Below, one piece after another: positions 31,545 to 41,067 of a stretch of 64,000 nucleotides of DNA. A model generated the notes under the pieces. It was not told the origin of the DNA. It saw only the letters and a program-made list of their open reading frames with translations, and did no database searches. A program made the position numbers and the translations under genes. Numbering within the stretch: position 1 is the first letter of the stretch; the number at the start of each line of letters is the position of its first letter. Origin of the DNA: a virus; IMG/VR virus record IMGVR_UViG_3300008266_000038, positions 1 to 64,000 of that record. The stretch is one strand, 5' to 3'.

Positions 31545-31552
31545 TATATTTG
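31545..31552 (+). promoter_or_regulatory. Promoter of the 106-residue virion protein gene
   Basis: TATATTTG (31545-31552), with TTG at 31530-31532 upstream at a short spacing. The gene behind it is a single-gene unit closed by a strong terminator. Confidence 0.6.
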
Positions 31553-31586
31553 TACTTTAAATTATTAACAACTAATACAGAAGGTT

Positions 31587-31907
31587 ATGTCAGTAAGAAG
31601 AATTAAAGAAGTAACACAGATTACTTCAAAGACCACATCTGTTACAGCTAATGGCTATGATGGAATTATCACTACTGTTGCTCTAACTGATGCAGCAGAT
31701 ACATCGTTTAACTTTACAGTTAATAACGACAAAGTTCAAGAAACTTCAACTATTATGTTAACTCCGGTTTATGCAGGAACAACAGGTGATGTGAAAGCAG
31801 TACTTGTTTCTCAAACAAAAGGTAGTTTTGTAGTAAAAGTTTCAAATGTTGGAGTAGCAGTTTTAAATGCAGTTGCTAAAATCCAATTCAAAGTTACACA
31901 TAACTAA
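31587..31907 (+). CDS. Small beta-rich, probably abundant virion protein (106 aa)
   Basis: A Thr/Val/Ala-rich protein (TTSVTANGYDGIITTVALTD, TSTIMLTPVYAGTT) lacking Cys and Trp, with the profile of a small beta-sandwich decoration, head-fibre or tail protein. It has its own promoter and a strong terminator, a layout usually reserved for highly expressed structural proteins. No family recognised. Confidence 0.6.
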   Translation: MSVRRIKEVTQITSKTTSVTANGYDGIITTVALTDAADTSFNFTVNNDKVQETSTIMLTPVYAGTTGDVKAVLVSQTKGSFVVKVSNVGVAVLNAVAKIQFKVTHN

Positions 31908-31952
31908 GCAACACAACTAGGAAGTTTTTGTAATTTTTTCATTCATGTTTAG

Positions 31953-31988
31953 AACCGCTTTGATGCCATTTTCAAAGCGGTTTTTTTA
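31953..31988 (+). terminator. Rho-independent terminator
   Basis: Perfect stem AACCGCTTTG / CAAAGCGGTT (31953-31962 and 31973-31982) followed by a run of T. Confidence 0.9.
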
Positions 31989-32001
31989 TTTGTTATTTTT
32001 G

Positions 32002-32009
32002 TATCTTTG
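32002..32009 (+). promoter_or_regulatory. Late promoter of the terminase gene
   Basis: TATCTTTG, preceded by a T-rich stretch, 20 bases before the terminase start. A member of the late-promoter family. Confidence 0.65.
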
Positions 32010-32029
32010 ACAATATAAATTAAATTCAA

Positions 32030-34678
32030 ATGAAAAACTTAAGTTCCGATATAGAAATCGCTATAAATAATTCTCTTACAGGACTTACAAAAGAAATAGA
32101 TATTCTTTCGGTAGATGACGAAAAACTTGAAAGGCTTGTAAAATCAAGACAAGATTCATTTTCATCTATAAAAGAAATGTTGGGTATTTGGCAAAACTCA
32201 CCAAATGCTCCAAGAGAAGATAAATTAGTAAAGTACACTCAGAAACTAATACAAGCAGGAAACACAAGTGCTAATATCCTGCGTTCTGCTTTAATTAAGG
32301 AAATTGATTTTGATGATTTAGATCCAGAAAAGTATGGTGCCGCAATTAAGTCAAAGCCTGTAATTTACCGAGCAATAAACGAGATAGATTCGGGTATTAA
32401 AATTTTAGAGCGACAAATAGAAAGTAAAACTCTTAATTTTAAAGAACAAGAATTTAAACCTGGTTATCCTGAAAGATTTGCTAATCAAGAATTTTACCCT
32501 ACAAAAGACTATTACAAAGAATGGTATGATTCTGAAAACGATGCAATCATAATTGATCCAAAAGGTACAAAAGGTGAAATGATTACCCTTGATGGATTAA
32601 AAATTTGGCTTCCACAACCACCTAAAAATAAAAAAGAAATTCTATTTAGTAAACTTCCTGAAGAAGAGCAACATTGGAGAAGACAAGAAATGCCAAAAGG
32701 TTTAACTCCCGATAATGAAGAGGAATATGCTGATTACATTTTAGAAGAGTTCAGAAGAAGAAGAGAAGGTGTTTGGTTTATGAATAACGGAAAACCTATT
32801 TGGGTTACTCCTGCTCATTATATGGGATTACAATGGGACCAAATGTTAGAAACAGGTGGTTATAAGGACTTCCGTTGGGCGCAATGTCAAATGTATTATC
32901 ATGCATTAGCTTGTATCGTAGATAGGCGTAGTGTTGGTGAAATATTTGTAAAAGGTCGTCGTACCGGATTTACAGAAATGGCTTTAGACCATATTGTTCA
33001 AGACTCTACTTCTATTAAAAATAAAGCTTTTGGTATTACATCAAAAACAGAAGCCGATGCTGTAAAGGCGTTTACAAAATATTCTTATGCGGTCCGAAAT
33101 TTACCTTTCTTTTTCCAACCGGTAGTAAAAGGTAAAATAGACGATGTTAAAAAAATGGAGTTTGGAAAACCTTCCGATAATACAAAAACAGCAAAACAAA
33201 AAAGAGATACTTCTACTAATGACTATTTGAATGTTATTGTAGATTATAGGGCAACCGCCACGCTTGCTTATGACTCTATTGCTATGAAAATGTATTTAGG
33301 AGATGAAGCAGGAAAATGGGAAAGACCAAACAACTATATTGACCATTGGACCAATATCAAGCCAACTATGGTGCAGGGTGGATCTATTGTTGGTAAAGCA
33401 TTAATCGGTTCTACATTAAATCCATTAGATAAAGGGGGTAGTGAATTTCAAACATTATACTATGGTTCAAACGTTAAAAATCGTGATGAAAATGGTGAAA
33501 CCGCAACAGGTCTTTATAGTTTTTTCTTGCCGGCACACAAAAATTACGAAAGATTTACTGATAAATATGGATATTGTAGAGAAGTTTTAAATCCAGGAGA
33601 AAGTTTCGAAAATGCTCAAGGTGAAATTCAGACACAAGGCGCTTTACAATATTTAGAAACAAAGTTTAAGGCTGCGCGTTCAATGGGAGCTAAAGCATAC
33701 AACAACACGCGAAGACTTGACCCTATTACAATTGAAGATGCATTTAGAGATGAACTACAAAGCCAATTATTTGACGTAGAAAAAATCAACGACCAAATCG
33801 CATACAACCGAAGTAACAATATTGAACAAACATTAGTTTCAGGTAATTTCCATTGGAAAGATGGAGTGAAATTTGGTGAAGTAATTTGGAAACCTTGTGA
33901 TAATGGTAGATTTTTATTGTCATGGATTCCGGAACCAGAACACAGAAATAAGTGGGTTGAAAAAAGTGTATTTGGGTATAAGACGAAATGTCCTGTAAAT
34001 ACTATTCAAGGTTCATTAGCGAGTGACCCTTATGATAAAGATGCGGTAGTAGATTCTAAATTAGTAAGTACAGAACAAGGAGTTCAGCAAAGTTTAGGTT
34101 CGCGTGGAGCAATTCATGGAATGTTAGGGTTTAATATTTCCAATGCGCCAAGTAATTATTTTTTTTTAGAATACATTTGCAGACCAAAAGATGCTGAAAC
34201 TTTCTATGAAGATGCGTTAATGGCTTGTATATTTTATTCTATGCCGATATTAATTGAGAATAATAAACAAATGATGTTGGATTATTTCTTCAGAAACGGA
34301 TATAGAGGATACTCTACTACAAGATTTGACAAGGATATTAACCGACTTTCTGCTGATGAGAAAAAGTATGGTGGTATGCCTAACTCTTCGCAAAATATGA
34401 TTAATGCGCATTGGACTGCATTAGAATCATACATCAATAAATACGTTGGAAAATATGAAGCAACTGATGGTGAAACACCGATTAGAGAAGTTGGAGAAAT
34501 TGGAAGTATGCCATTTAATAAAACATTGTACGATTGGTTAAGATTTGACCCTAAAAAGCGTACTGATTATGATGCTTCTATTAGTTCTGGGCTTGCAATT
34601 ATGGCTGTAAATCAGTTTTTATACAAGCCTAAAGAAGAGAAACGAACACAAGTTTTAAGATTTAAGCAATATAGATAA
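32030..34678 (+). CDS. terL: Terminase large subunit
   Basis: The ATPase-nuclease that drives DNA packaging into the prohead. It is 882 residues, longer than most because of a ~250-residue N-terminal extension. ATPase motifs: Walker A-like VKGRRTGFT (307-315), Walker B-like MYLGDEAGKW (421-430) and coupling motif IGSTLN (459-464). The nuclease part shows GSLASDPYDKD (~662), an acidic PILIENN (~745) and DYDASISSGLAI near the end. No small-subunit gene was recognised nearby, as in other crAss-like genomes. Own promoter and own terminator. Confidence 0.92.
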   Translation: MKNLSSDIEIAINNSLTGLTKEIDILSVDDEKLERLVKSRQDSFSSIKEMLGIWQNSPNAPREDKLVKYTQKLIQAGNTSANILRSALIKEIDFDDLDPEKYGAAIKSKPVIYRAINEIDSGIKILERQIESKTLNFKEQEFKPGYPERFANQEFYPTKDYYKEWYDSENDAIIIDPKGTKGEMITLDGLKIWLPQPPKNKKEILFSKLPEEEQHWRRQEMPKGLTPDNEEEYADYILEEFRRRREGVWFMNNGKPIWVTPAHYMGLQWDQMLETGGYKDFRWAQCQMYYHALACIVDRRSVGEIFVKGRRTGFTEMALDHIVQDSTSIKNKAFGITSKTEADAVKAFTKYSYAVRNLPFFFQPVVKGKIDDVKKMEFGKPSDNTKTAKQKRDTSTNDYLNVIVDYRATATLAYDSIAMKMYLGDEAGKWERPNNYIDHWTNIKPTMVQGGSIVGKALIGSTLNPLDKGGSEFQTLYYGSNVKNRDENGETATGLYSFFLPAHKNYERFTDKYGYCREVLNPGESFENAQGEIQTQGALQYLETKFKAARSMGAKAYNNTRRLDPITIEDAFRDELQSQLFDVEKINDQIAYNRSNNIEQTLVSGNFHWKDGVKFGEVIWKPCDNGRFLLSWIPEPEHRNKWVEKSVFGYKTKCPVNTIQGSLASDPYDKDAVVDSKLVSTEQGVQQSLGSRGAIHGMLGFNISNAPSNYFFLEYICRPKDAETFYEDALMACIFYSMPILIENNKQMMLDYFFRNGYRGYSTTRFDKDINRLSADEKKYGGMPNSSQNMINAHWTALESYINKYVGKYEATDGETPIREVGEIGSMPFNKTLYDWLRFDPKKRTDYDASISSGLAIMAVNQFLYKPKEEKRTQVLRFKQYR

Positions 34679-34679
34679 A

Positions 34680-34708
34680 AAAAAGCCTATCGTAATGATA
34701 GGCTTTTT
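34680..34708 (+). terminator. Terminator after terL
   Basis: Perfect 12-bp stem AAAAAGCCTATC / GATAGGCTTTTT (34680-34691 and 34697-34708) with a 5-base loop. Confidence 0.92.
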
Positions 34709-34852
34709 ACCTTATTGACAGTAAGGATTTTTTTTGATTAATCATTTCTCGAAAAACAACTAACCTATGTGCTACATTATTGAACTATACAAATATACAC
34801 CAAATATTTAATTTTCAAATATGTATAGAAAAATAATATGAAATTAACAAGT

Positions 34853-34875
34853 ACTATAAATTTTTTCTATCTTTG
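34853..34875 (+). promoter_or_regulatory. Late promoter of the portal gene
   Basis: ATAAATTTTTTC followed by TATCTTTG (34868-34875), 20 bases before the portal start. No TTG lies at the normal -33 distance, so the T-rich element probably replaces it. Confidence 0.7.
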
Positions 34876-34895
34876 TTTTAAAATTCACGTTTACT

Positions 34896-37331
34896 ATGAC
34901 TAATAACGATAATAGCTTTAAAATAAAAGGGGATGTTGGTTTTCCGAATCCTATGGAAAGTTTTGAGATAAAGAAAACACATGATTGGGGATTAACTCTT
35001 GCAAGAGCTATTCAATCAGAACAATTCTATAATCATTTTGGTTCAAGTTGTAGATACTTTACGCAACGTGATAAATTTCTTGAAAGAAGAATGTACGCTC
35101 GTGGTTTACAATCAATGACTAAATACCATGAATCTCTTGGGACAAATGGTGATTTATCATTCTTGAATTTGAGTAAAAAGCCTATTACTATTATTCCAAA
35201 ATTAGTTGACATCGTAGTAAACGGAATGGTAAATAGAGGTTATCAAATCAAAGCAACTGCAATTGACCAAATCTCTCAAGAAGCAAAAGAACAATACAGA
35301 AAGCAAATTGAAGACGATAGATTCGGAAGAGATATTGCTATTAAAATAAAAGAAGAACTTGGTGCTGAAGTAACTAATATGCCACTTGACCAAATTCCTG
35401 AAACAGACCAAGAAATGCAATTGCATTTACAATTAGAATACAAACCTTCTTATGAGATTTCGCAAGAACTTGCAATAACTGATGTTTTACAAGATAATGA
35501 TTACGAAGCTATTGTAAACAGACAAGTAATTAGAGATTTAGTAGAACTTGGAGTAGCTTGTGTGAAAACAAGATTTGAACCAGGAAGAGGGATTCTTACG
35601 GAGTATGTGAATATGGAAAATAAACTTAATTCATATACAGAAGACCCTTACTTTAGAGATTGTTTTTATCATGGTGAGATTAAACGCGTTTTAATTAGTG
35701 AAATTTTAACTGACTTTCCATTTCTTAACGACCCTGAAAACGAACATTTAAAAGAGCAATTAATTCATTCTGGAACTGCTTGGGACACGTATTACAATAT
35801 TCCACAAAACGAAAGAATTAAAGGTACAGCAACTTTGATGTACTTTACATACAGAACTACTCGTGAGCGTTTCAAAAAAATCAAAGAAAGAGCCACAGGT
35901 GAAAGATTAGTTTCTGATGCCGACCCATATTTCGATGCTACCAAAGTAAAGAAAAACGACTACAAAAGAGTATCAAAAGTAGAAGAGATTTTATTTGAAG
36001 GAGTTTTTGTTCCTGGAACTGATTTACTTTTACGTTGGGAAGTTGCTGAAAATATGGCAAGACCAAAATCAAATAAACAAAAAGTTTGTGATCAATACAT
36101 TATGATTGCTCCAAACAAAGATAAAATGTTTATTGATTCATTGGTTGCAAGAATGATGTCTATTGATGACTTAATTCAAATTACGGAATTAAAAGCACAG
36201 CAAATGATTCAAAGAATGATGCCTGATGGTTATTTCATTGATGAAGATGCTTTAGCTGAAGTTGATTTAGGAGAAGGAAACGTATTGAAACCACAAGGAC
36301 TTTTAGATATGTTCTTTCAAACAGGTTCGATTGTTGGTAGAAGTTTAGGAGCAGGTGGTGAATACAATTACGCTAAAATTCCAATTACTGAATTAAAGAC
36401 TGCCGGAAACTTGCAAAAACTCCAAGCATTAAGAGCAGAAAGAGATTCTTATCGTAATGACCAATTAGAAGTTATTGGATTTAATAAAGCGAGTGCAGCA
36501 TCTACACCTGACAAAGATTCATTAGTAGGATTGCAAAAATTAGCTTCATTAAACTCTAATATCGCTACAAGACACATTTTAGATAGTTCTTTACTTATTT
36601 GCAAAAGAGTTTCTGAAAACATCACATATCATTTAGGAGATATTTTCATGTATCATCCAAATCTTAAAAAAGATTTAGAACGTAGAATTGGTAAAACTGC
36701 TGTTGAGAATTTAACTTCAATGAAAGATTCTCATTTACGAGATTTTGCTATTTACTTAGACTTAGAGCTTGATGAAGAAGAAAGAGCTAAATTAGAAGCG
36801 GATATGTCTATGGCTATTGAAAAAGGATATTTAGCACTTCAAGACAAATACAAAATTTTAAATGTTCGAAACTTTAAACAAGCAGTTGCATATATGAGTG
36901 TTTTAATGGAGAAACATTCTAAGAAAATGCAAGAACAAGAAGCTCAGAAATTTAAGATTCAGGCTGATGAGAATATTAGAGCAAGTCAAACTGCTGAACA
37001 ATTCAAGCAACAAACTATTCAAATGGAAGCTCAGGCTGATGCTCAAAAACAACAAATGATTTCTCAAACTGAAATTGCTAAAGAGCAAATTAGAGGTGAA
37101 GAAACAAGAAAATCCCTTGAAGTTGAATACGCTTACAAAAAGGATTTACAATATGTAATTAATGAAGGTCAAGTTCAAAAACAACAAGATGCTGAGGATA
37201 GAAAAGATGCTAGAGAAGATATGAGATATACAAATCAAAGCAAAGAGAATTATCGAAAAGAAGTTGGTGGCGAACCAATAGATTTTGAGCAAGATGAATT
37301 AGAATTAGAAGATTTTAACCTTAATAACTAA
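34896..37331 (+). CDS. Portal protein
   Basis: An 811-residue head-tail connector that forms the DNA channel. It follows terL directly, has the size and mixed alpha/beta profile of portal proteins of crAss-like and P22-like podoviruses, and carries a long C-terminal coiled coil (~670-790) rich in Gln, Glu and Lys, as expected for a barrel. Segments such as YVNMENKLNSYTEDPYFRD and ESLGTNGDLSFLNLSKKPI fit that family as I remember it. The function is assigned mainly from order and architecture. Confidence 0.82.
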   Translation: MTNNDNSFKIKGDVGFPNPMESFEIKKTHDWGLTLARAIQSEQFYNHFGSSCRYFTQRDKFLERRMYARGLQSMTKYHESLGTNGDLSFLNLSKKPITIIPKLVDIVVNGMVNRGYQIKATAIDQISQEAKEQYRKQIEDDRFGRDIAIKIKEELGAEVTNMPLDQIPETDQEMQLHLQLEYKPSYEISQELAITDVLQDNDYEAIVNRQVIRDLVELGVACVKTRFEPGRGILTEYVNMENKLNSYTEDPYFRDCFYHGEIKRVLISEILTDFPFLNDPENEHLKEQLIHSGTAWDTYYNIPQNERIKGTATLMYFTYRTTRERFKKIKERATGERLVSDADPYFDATKVKKNDYKRVSKVEEILFEGVFVPGTDLLLRWEVAENMARPKSNKQKVCDQYIMIAPNKDKMFIDSLVARMMSIDDLIQITELKAQQMIQRMMPDGYFIDEDALAEVDLGEGNVLKPQGLLDMFFQTGSIVGRSLGAGGEYNYAKIPITELKTAGNLQKLQALRAERDSYRNDQLEVIGFNKASAASTPDKDSLVGLQKLASLNSNIATRHILDSSLLICKRVSENITYHLGDIFMYHPNLKKDLERRIGKTAVENLTSMKDSHLRDFAIYLDLELDEEERAKLEADMSMAIEKGYLALQDKYKILNVRNFKQAVAYMSVLMEKHSKKMQEQEAQKFKIQADENIRASQTAEQFKQQTIQMEAQADAQKQQMISQTEIAKEQIRGEETRKSLEVEYAYKKDLQYVINEGQVQKQQDAEDRKDAREDMRYTNQSKENYRKEVGGEPIDFEQDELELEDFNLNN

Positions 37332-37337
37332 GAAATA

Positions 37338-37889
37338 ATGGAACAACCTAAAAAAGAAAAAAAGAAAGTTACTGTTAAAAAAGTAGGAACAGGAAGCCTT
37401 AATGGTGATTATGTGCCTGATTTAACAGATAGAGAAATGACTGCTAAAAATAATATTAGAAAAAACAGTCAAAGTAAAACCGGTAATAAAGCTATTGAAG
37501 AAATTCATGGGATTAAGAAGAATGAAGATGAAACTTATTCTCAAAAAGAATATGAAAATAAATATATTCCAGGAAACAGATCAAAAGGAGAAGCTCCAAA
37601 AGTGGTAAATAAAAACACAGGAAAAGTAGTTGCTACTCCAAAAAATAGAGATGATGTTGCTTTTAGAAAGCAATTTGTTTCAGATAGCACAAGAACAACC
37701 CAAGTTAGAGTAAATAATGCTGATTTCTACAATAATAGAATACATGGCACTGATAATGCAGCTAAAAAGAGAAGAGATGCTCAAGCTACAGCAAGTGAGA
37801 ATCAAAAATTCGAAGAAGCTGATAAAAAAGTAATCAAAGAAGCTAATTTAACAACACAAGCTAATAGAAAAAAAACAAGACCTCAATAG
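37338..37889 (+). CDS. Basic disordered virion-region protein (183 aa)
   Basis: A Lys/Asn-rich, probably disordered protein with KKEKKKVTVKKVGTGSLNG at the start and KEANLTTQANRKKTRPQ at the end. It lies between portal and scaffold-like genes and is translated with the portal. It may be an internal head or assembly protein. Not recognised. Confidence 0.6.
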   Translation: MEQPKKEKKKVTVKKVGTGSLNGDYVPDLTDREMTAKNNIRKNSQSKTGNKAIEEIHGIKKNEDETYSQKEYENKYIPGNRSKGEAPKVVNKNTGKVVATPKNRDDVAFRKQFVSDSTRTTQVRVNNADFYNNRIHGTDNAAKKRRDAQATASENQKFEEADKKVIKEANLTTQANRKKTRPQ

Positions 37890-37904
37890 ATGTTTTGTAA
37901 ACAT

Positions 37905-37932
37905 AAAAAAGGAGGTTAATACCTCCTTTTTT
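37905..37932. terminator. Bidirectional terminator
   Basis: Perfect 12-bp stem AAAAAAGGAGGT / ACCTCCTTTTTT (37905-37916 and 37921-37932) with a TAAT loop, ending the portal unit and the converging secreted-protein gene. Confidence 0.92.
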
Positions 37933-37933
37933 A

Positions 37934-38302
37934 TTAAAACGCATTTGTGTATGAAATCCTTTCTTTTTTATTTGATTCTAAATAAAGAAACATCCATTGA
38001 TTCGCAGAACTTGATGATATGTCGCAAACAAATACATATTTTTTGTCATCTTTTAATAATTTAAAAACAACCAAATCTTCGATTTCTTTTTTTTCTATAA
38101 TTTTATACTTTCTAACATCTGTAATAATATCAATAACCAATAAATCAGCATCTACATATATTTTAGACCCTTTTAATGTAACGAATGATGAAAACTCATT
38201 TGTTTCTTTGTTGACATAGCACTCAGACATAGGTTTGTCGAATAATACTTGAGAAGAGCAGAATAACGGAAGTAACAATAAGATTAAAATTAGCTTTTTC
38301 AT
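37934..38302 (-). CDS. Secreted protein inserted in the structural block (moron-like)
   Basis: A 122-residue protein with a strong signal peptide (MKKLILILLLLPLFCSSQ) and a ~103-residue mature domain of alternating strands with one SSSSANQWMFLYLE segment. It lies on the opposite strand to all surrounding virion genes and is closed by the shared terminator, which is the layout of a moron: an independently expressed lysogeny gene. Possible roles are superinfection exclusion or host fitness. No homologue recognised. Confidence 0.75.
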   Translation of the reverse strand: MKKLILILLLLPLFCSSQVLFDKPMSECYVNKETNEFSSFVTLKGSKIYVDADLLVIDIITDVRKYKIIEKKEIEDLVVFKLLKDDKKYVFVCDISSSSANQWMFLYLESNKKERISYTNAF

Positions 38303-38398
38303 AATGTTTAGTTTTAGATTGTTAATGTTTTGTAAAACTAAAAATAATTTTTGTATTTACAACAAGTATAAAAAAATAGTATCAAAATACACATTGTA

Positions 38399-38418
38399 AT
38401 AGATTTTTTCTATCTTTG
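38399..38418 (+). promoter_or_regulatory. Late promoter of the scaffold-capsid unit
   Basis: ATAGATTTTTTC directly joined to TATCTTTG (38411-38418), the clearest example of the late-promoter family, 29 bases before the start codon. Confidence 0.75.
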
Positions 38419-38447
38419 CTATATAAAATCAATTAAATTCAAAAATA

Positions 38448-39563
38448 ATGGTAATAGAAGATTCAAATTTAGAGGAAAATCTAAATAACGAAGAGCAAGA
38501 AGTTCAAGATTTTAACATTGAATTTCCAAACGAAGAAGAGTCGAATGGAAACTTTGAGAATTTTTGGAATCCTGTTATAGAAACCAAAGAAGAAGTTGAA
38601 GAAACAGAAACGGAGGAAGAAGAACAAGAAACTCAACAAGAAGAAGAGTCTGAGGATGAAGAAGATGAAATTCAAGACCTTGACGAGAATTTAGCCTTTG
38701 AGTTTATTAAAAAAACAAGAGGTTTAGATGTTGAAAGTATTGATGATTTATTAAAACCTAAAGAATCAAAAAAACTTTCACCTGAAGTAGAGAAGTTCTT
38801 AGAATTTACTGAAAAAACAGGAAACACTAATTACAATGATTTCTTAGCTACTCAAAAAGATTGGAGTACTGAAGGAAAAGATGTTGTAATTAAAGAATTT
38901 TTAAAAATCGAAAATCCAACGCTTTCAGATAAGCAAATAGATTTTCTTTATAATAAAAACTACGCTTTTGATGAAGATATTGATGACGAAGATGTTGTCA
39001 TGGAAAAATCAATAAACGTAGAACGTGATTTTCAAAAAGGAGTCAAAGTTTTAGATGCTCGTAAAGAGGAATTTATGGTTCGCAAGGGTCTTGATGAAAC
39101 AATCCCTGAAGAGTATCGAAATGCTAAGACAGAATTTGAGAAGATTCAACAACGAGAACAAGAAGTTGACAAGTTGATTGCAGAAAACAGAAATGATTTC
39201 ATAGCTAAAACAGAATCGGTATTTAATGAAAAGTTTGAAGGTTTCAAATTTAAAATTGGGGAAGATGAATTGGTTATTAAGCCAGAAAACATTAAAGAAG
39301 CTGTTAAATCGCAATCTGATTTGAATAACTTCAACAATAAGTACTTTGACGAAACTACAGGAAAGTTAAAAGATCCTGAAGGCTTTCACAAAGCTTTATA
39401 CTTCGGTATGAACGCTGAAAAAGTTGCTGAACATTTCTATAATTTAGGAAAAGCAAAATTAGCCGAAGAGGAAGATAAACTTTCAAAAAATATTACTCCA
39501 GACTCAGGTAAAAAAATACCTACTATGGGAGGTGGTAAAATCACAGTACGAGTTGTTAAATAA
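38448..39563 (+). CDS. Scaffolding-like capsid assembly protein
   Basis: A 371-residue, highly acidic protein. Residues ~40-80 are almost all Glu/Asp/Gln/Thr, followed by helical segments and a basic Gly-rich end (MGGGKITVRVVK). Acidic, helical proteins directly before the capsid gene are usually scaffolds. The basic C terminus could contact the capsid protein. It shares a promoter with the major capsid gene. Confidence 0.65.
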   Translation: MVIEDSNLEENLNNEEQEVQDFNIEFPNEEESNGNFENFWNPVIETKEEVEETETEEEEQETQQEEESEDEEDEIQDLDENLAFEFIKKTRGLDVESIDDLLKPKESKKLSPEVEKFLEFTEKTGNTNYNDFLATQKDWSTEGKDVVIKEFLKIENPTLSDKQIDFLYNKNYAFDEDIDDEDVVMEKSINVERDFQKGVKVLDARKEEFMVRKGLDETIPEEYRNAKTEFEKIQQREQEVDKLIAENRNDFIAKTESVFNEKFEGFKFKIGEDELVIKPENIKEAVKSQSDLNNFNNKYFDETTGKLKDPEGFHKALYFGMNAEKVAEHFYNLGKAKLAEEEDKLSKNITPDSGKKIPTMGGGKITVRVVK

Positions 39564-39620
39564 GTTCTTGTTGTAAATTAGGGTATAAAAACTAAAACAC
39601 AACAACAAAAAAGAAAAACA

Positions 39621-40955
39621 ATGAGTTTATTAAACAGTCCAGGGATTATTTTAACTCCCTCAGCAAGCAAAGTCCCAACAGGGCAAAACTACTTAGGTAG
39701 TGATGATTTCGATTTCGCAAATCAGTATTTACCAGAAACAGAGAAAAAAATCTACAATAGATTTGGATCTCAAGATGTTACTGGAATGTTAAAATTGTTA
39801 GGAAAAGAGAAATCTTTCGCATCTGACAAATTATTTTGGAAAGAAGAAGCTCGTTTACGTCAATTAAGCGAAGGTGTTACTCGTTCTTCTAACGTATTCA
39901 CAACTACTGACAACCATAATTATCGTGTTAACGAAACTATTGTAGTTCGTAACTTAGATGGTTCTGCTGTTAGACAAGGTAAAATTACTGCTGTAACTGA
40001 TACAACTTTTACTGCTTTATGTGGTCATGCATCAGGTTGGACTGCAATTGGTACTGCTGACATCGTAGTATTTGTTGATTCTAATGAATTTGGAAAAGAT
40101 ACTAATGGATTCACAGAATCTTTAGATTCTAAATTTGAATCATTTGAGCAATCTCCTGTAATCATTAAAGAAATGGTTAAAGAATCAGGTTCAAATTTAG
40201 CTCAAATTACTTGGTTAGAAGTTAGTAACGAAGCAGGTCAAACAGGATATGTATGGTACTTCAGAAATTTTGCTGATACTGAAAAACGTTTCTTAAACGC
40301 TATGGAATCTAAATTAATTAGAGGTCGTAGATGGGCGGGTGATTTATTAGCTGCAGGAAATGAAGGTACTGAAGGTTTGTTTGAAATCGCTGAACAAGGA
40401 AACGTATTTGCAGGTCAAATTTCTGACTTAAATGATGTTGACGAATTATGTGAAAGAATGGATGCTCAAGGCGGTATTTCTAATAACTATTTATACGGAA
40501 CTACTTCTTTCAATGCAGCAATCGATGATTTCTTACAAGCAGAAAACGTAACAGGTTTATCTTGGGGTGCTTTTGACAACAACGAGAAAATGGCTTTAAA
40601 CTTAGAATTTAAAGGATTCCAACGTTCAGGTTATGAGTTTTCTAAATCAAGATGGAGATATTTAACTGAGCCAACAAGTGAAGGTTCTATGGTAGGGGCT
40701 TCTAAAATTCACGCTGTTATGATTCCTTCTGGATCTAAAACTTTACGTGACCAAGTTAACGGAGGCACTACAACTGAACCAATGTTACAAGTTCGCTACA
40801 GAGCTTATGGAAAAGAAAATCGTAAGATGAAAATGGCAGTAAGAAGTTTTGAGCAAGGAACTACTGGAGGTCAAGATAGAGTTGTAACAGACTGGTTAAC
40901 AGAAAGAATGTTACAAGGCTGCGCTCGTAATCAGTTTGCAATTTTCAAAGGATAG
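39621..40955 (+). CDS. Major capsid protein (HK97-fold expected)
   Basis: A 444-residue protein between scaffold-like and connector genes. It has the size and composition of an HK97-fold capsid protein. The codon usage is visibly enriched for common codons (GAA, GCT, GTT, TTA), as in a highly expressed gene. Landmarks are SLLNSPGIILTPSASKVP at the N terminus, a small inserted beta domain (~95-150, RVNETIVVRNLDGSAVRQG) and SRWRYLTEPTSEGS near 350. It is followed by a terminator. The call rests on position, size and these features. Confidence 0.85.
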   Translation: MSLLNSPGIILTPSASKVPTGQNYLGSDDFDFANQYLPETEKKIYNRFGSQDVTGMLKLLGKEKSFASDKLFWKEEARLRQLSEGVTRSSNVFTTTDNHNYRVNETIVVRNLDGSAVRQGKITAVTDTTFTALCGHASGWTAIGTADIVVFVDSNEFGKDTNGFTESLDSKFESFEQSPVIIKEMVKESGSNLAQITWLEVSNEAGQTGYVWYFRNFADTEKRFLNAMESKLIRGRRWAGDLLAAGNEGTEGLFEIAEQGNVFAGQISDLNDVDELCERMDAQGGISNNYLYGTTSFNAAIDDFLQAENVTGLSWGAFDNNEKMALNLEFKGFQRSGYEFSKSRWRYLTEPTSEGSMVGASKIHAVMIPSGSKTLRDQVNGGTTTEPMLQVRYRAYGKENRKMKMAVRSFEQGTTGGQDRVVTDWLTERMLQGCARNQFAIFKG

Positions 40956-40974
40956 GCAATTTATTACAAAAATT

Positions 40975-41002
40975 AAAACCACTCTTTATGGGTGGTTTTT
41001 TT
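40975..41002 (+). terminator. Terminator after the capsid gene
   Basis: Stem AAAACCAC / GTGGTTTT (40975-40982 and 40992-40999) followed by a T run. Confidence 0.85.
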
Positions 41003-41019
41003 ATGCTTTAAAACAAACA

Positions 41020-41041
41020 ATAGATTTTTTTTATATCTTTG
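41020..41041 (+). promoter_or_regulatory. Late promoter
   Basis: ATAGATTTTTTTTA followed by TATCTTTG (41034-41041), 26 bases before the start of the 334-residue gene. Confidence 0.7.
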
Positions 41042-41067
41042 TTCTTTAATCAATTAAATTTACAAAC

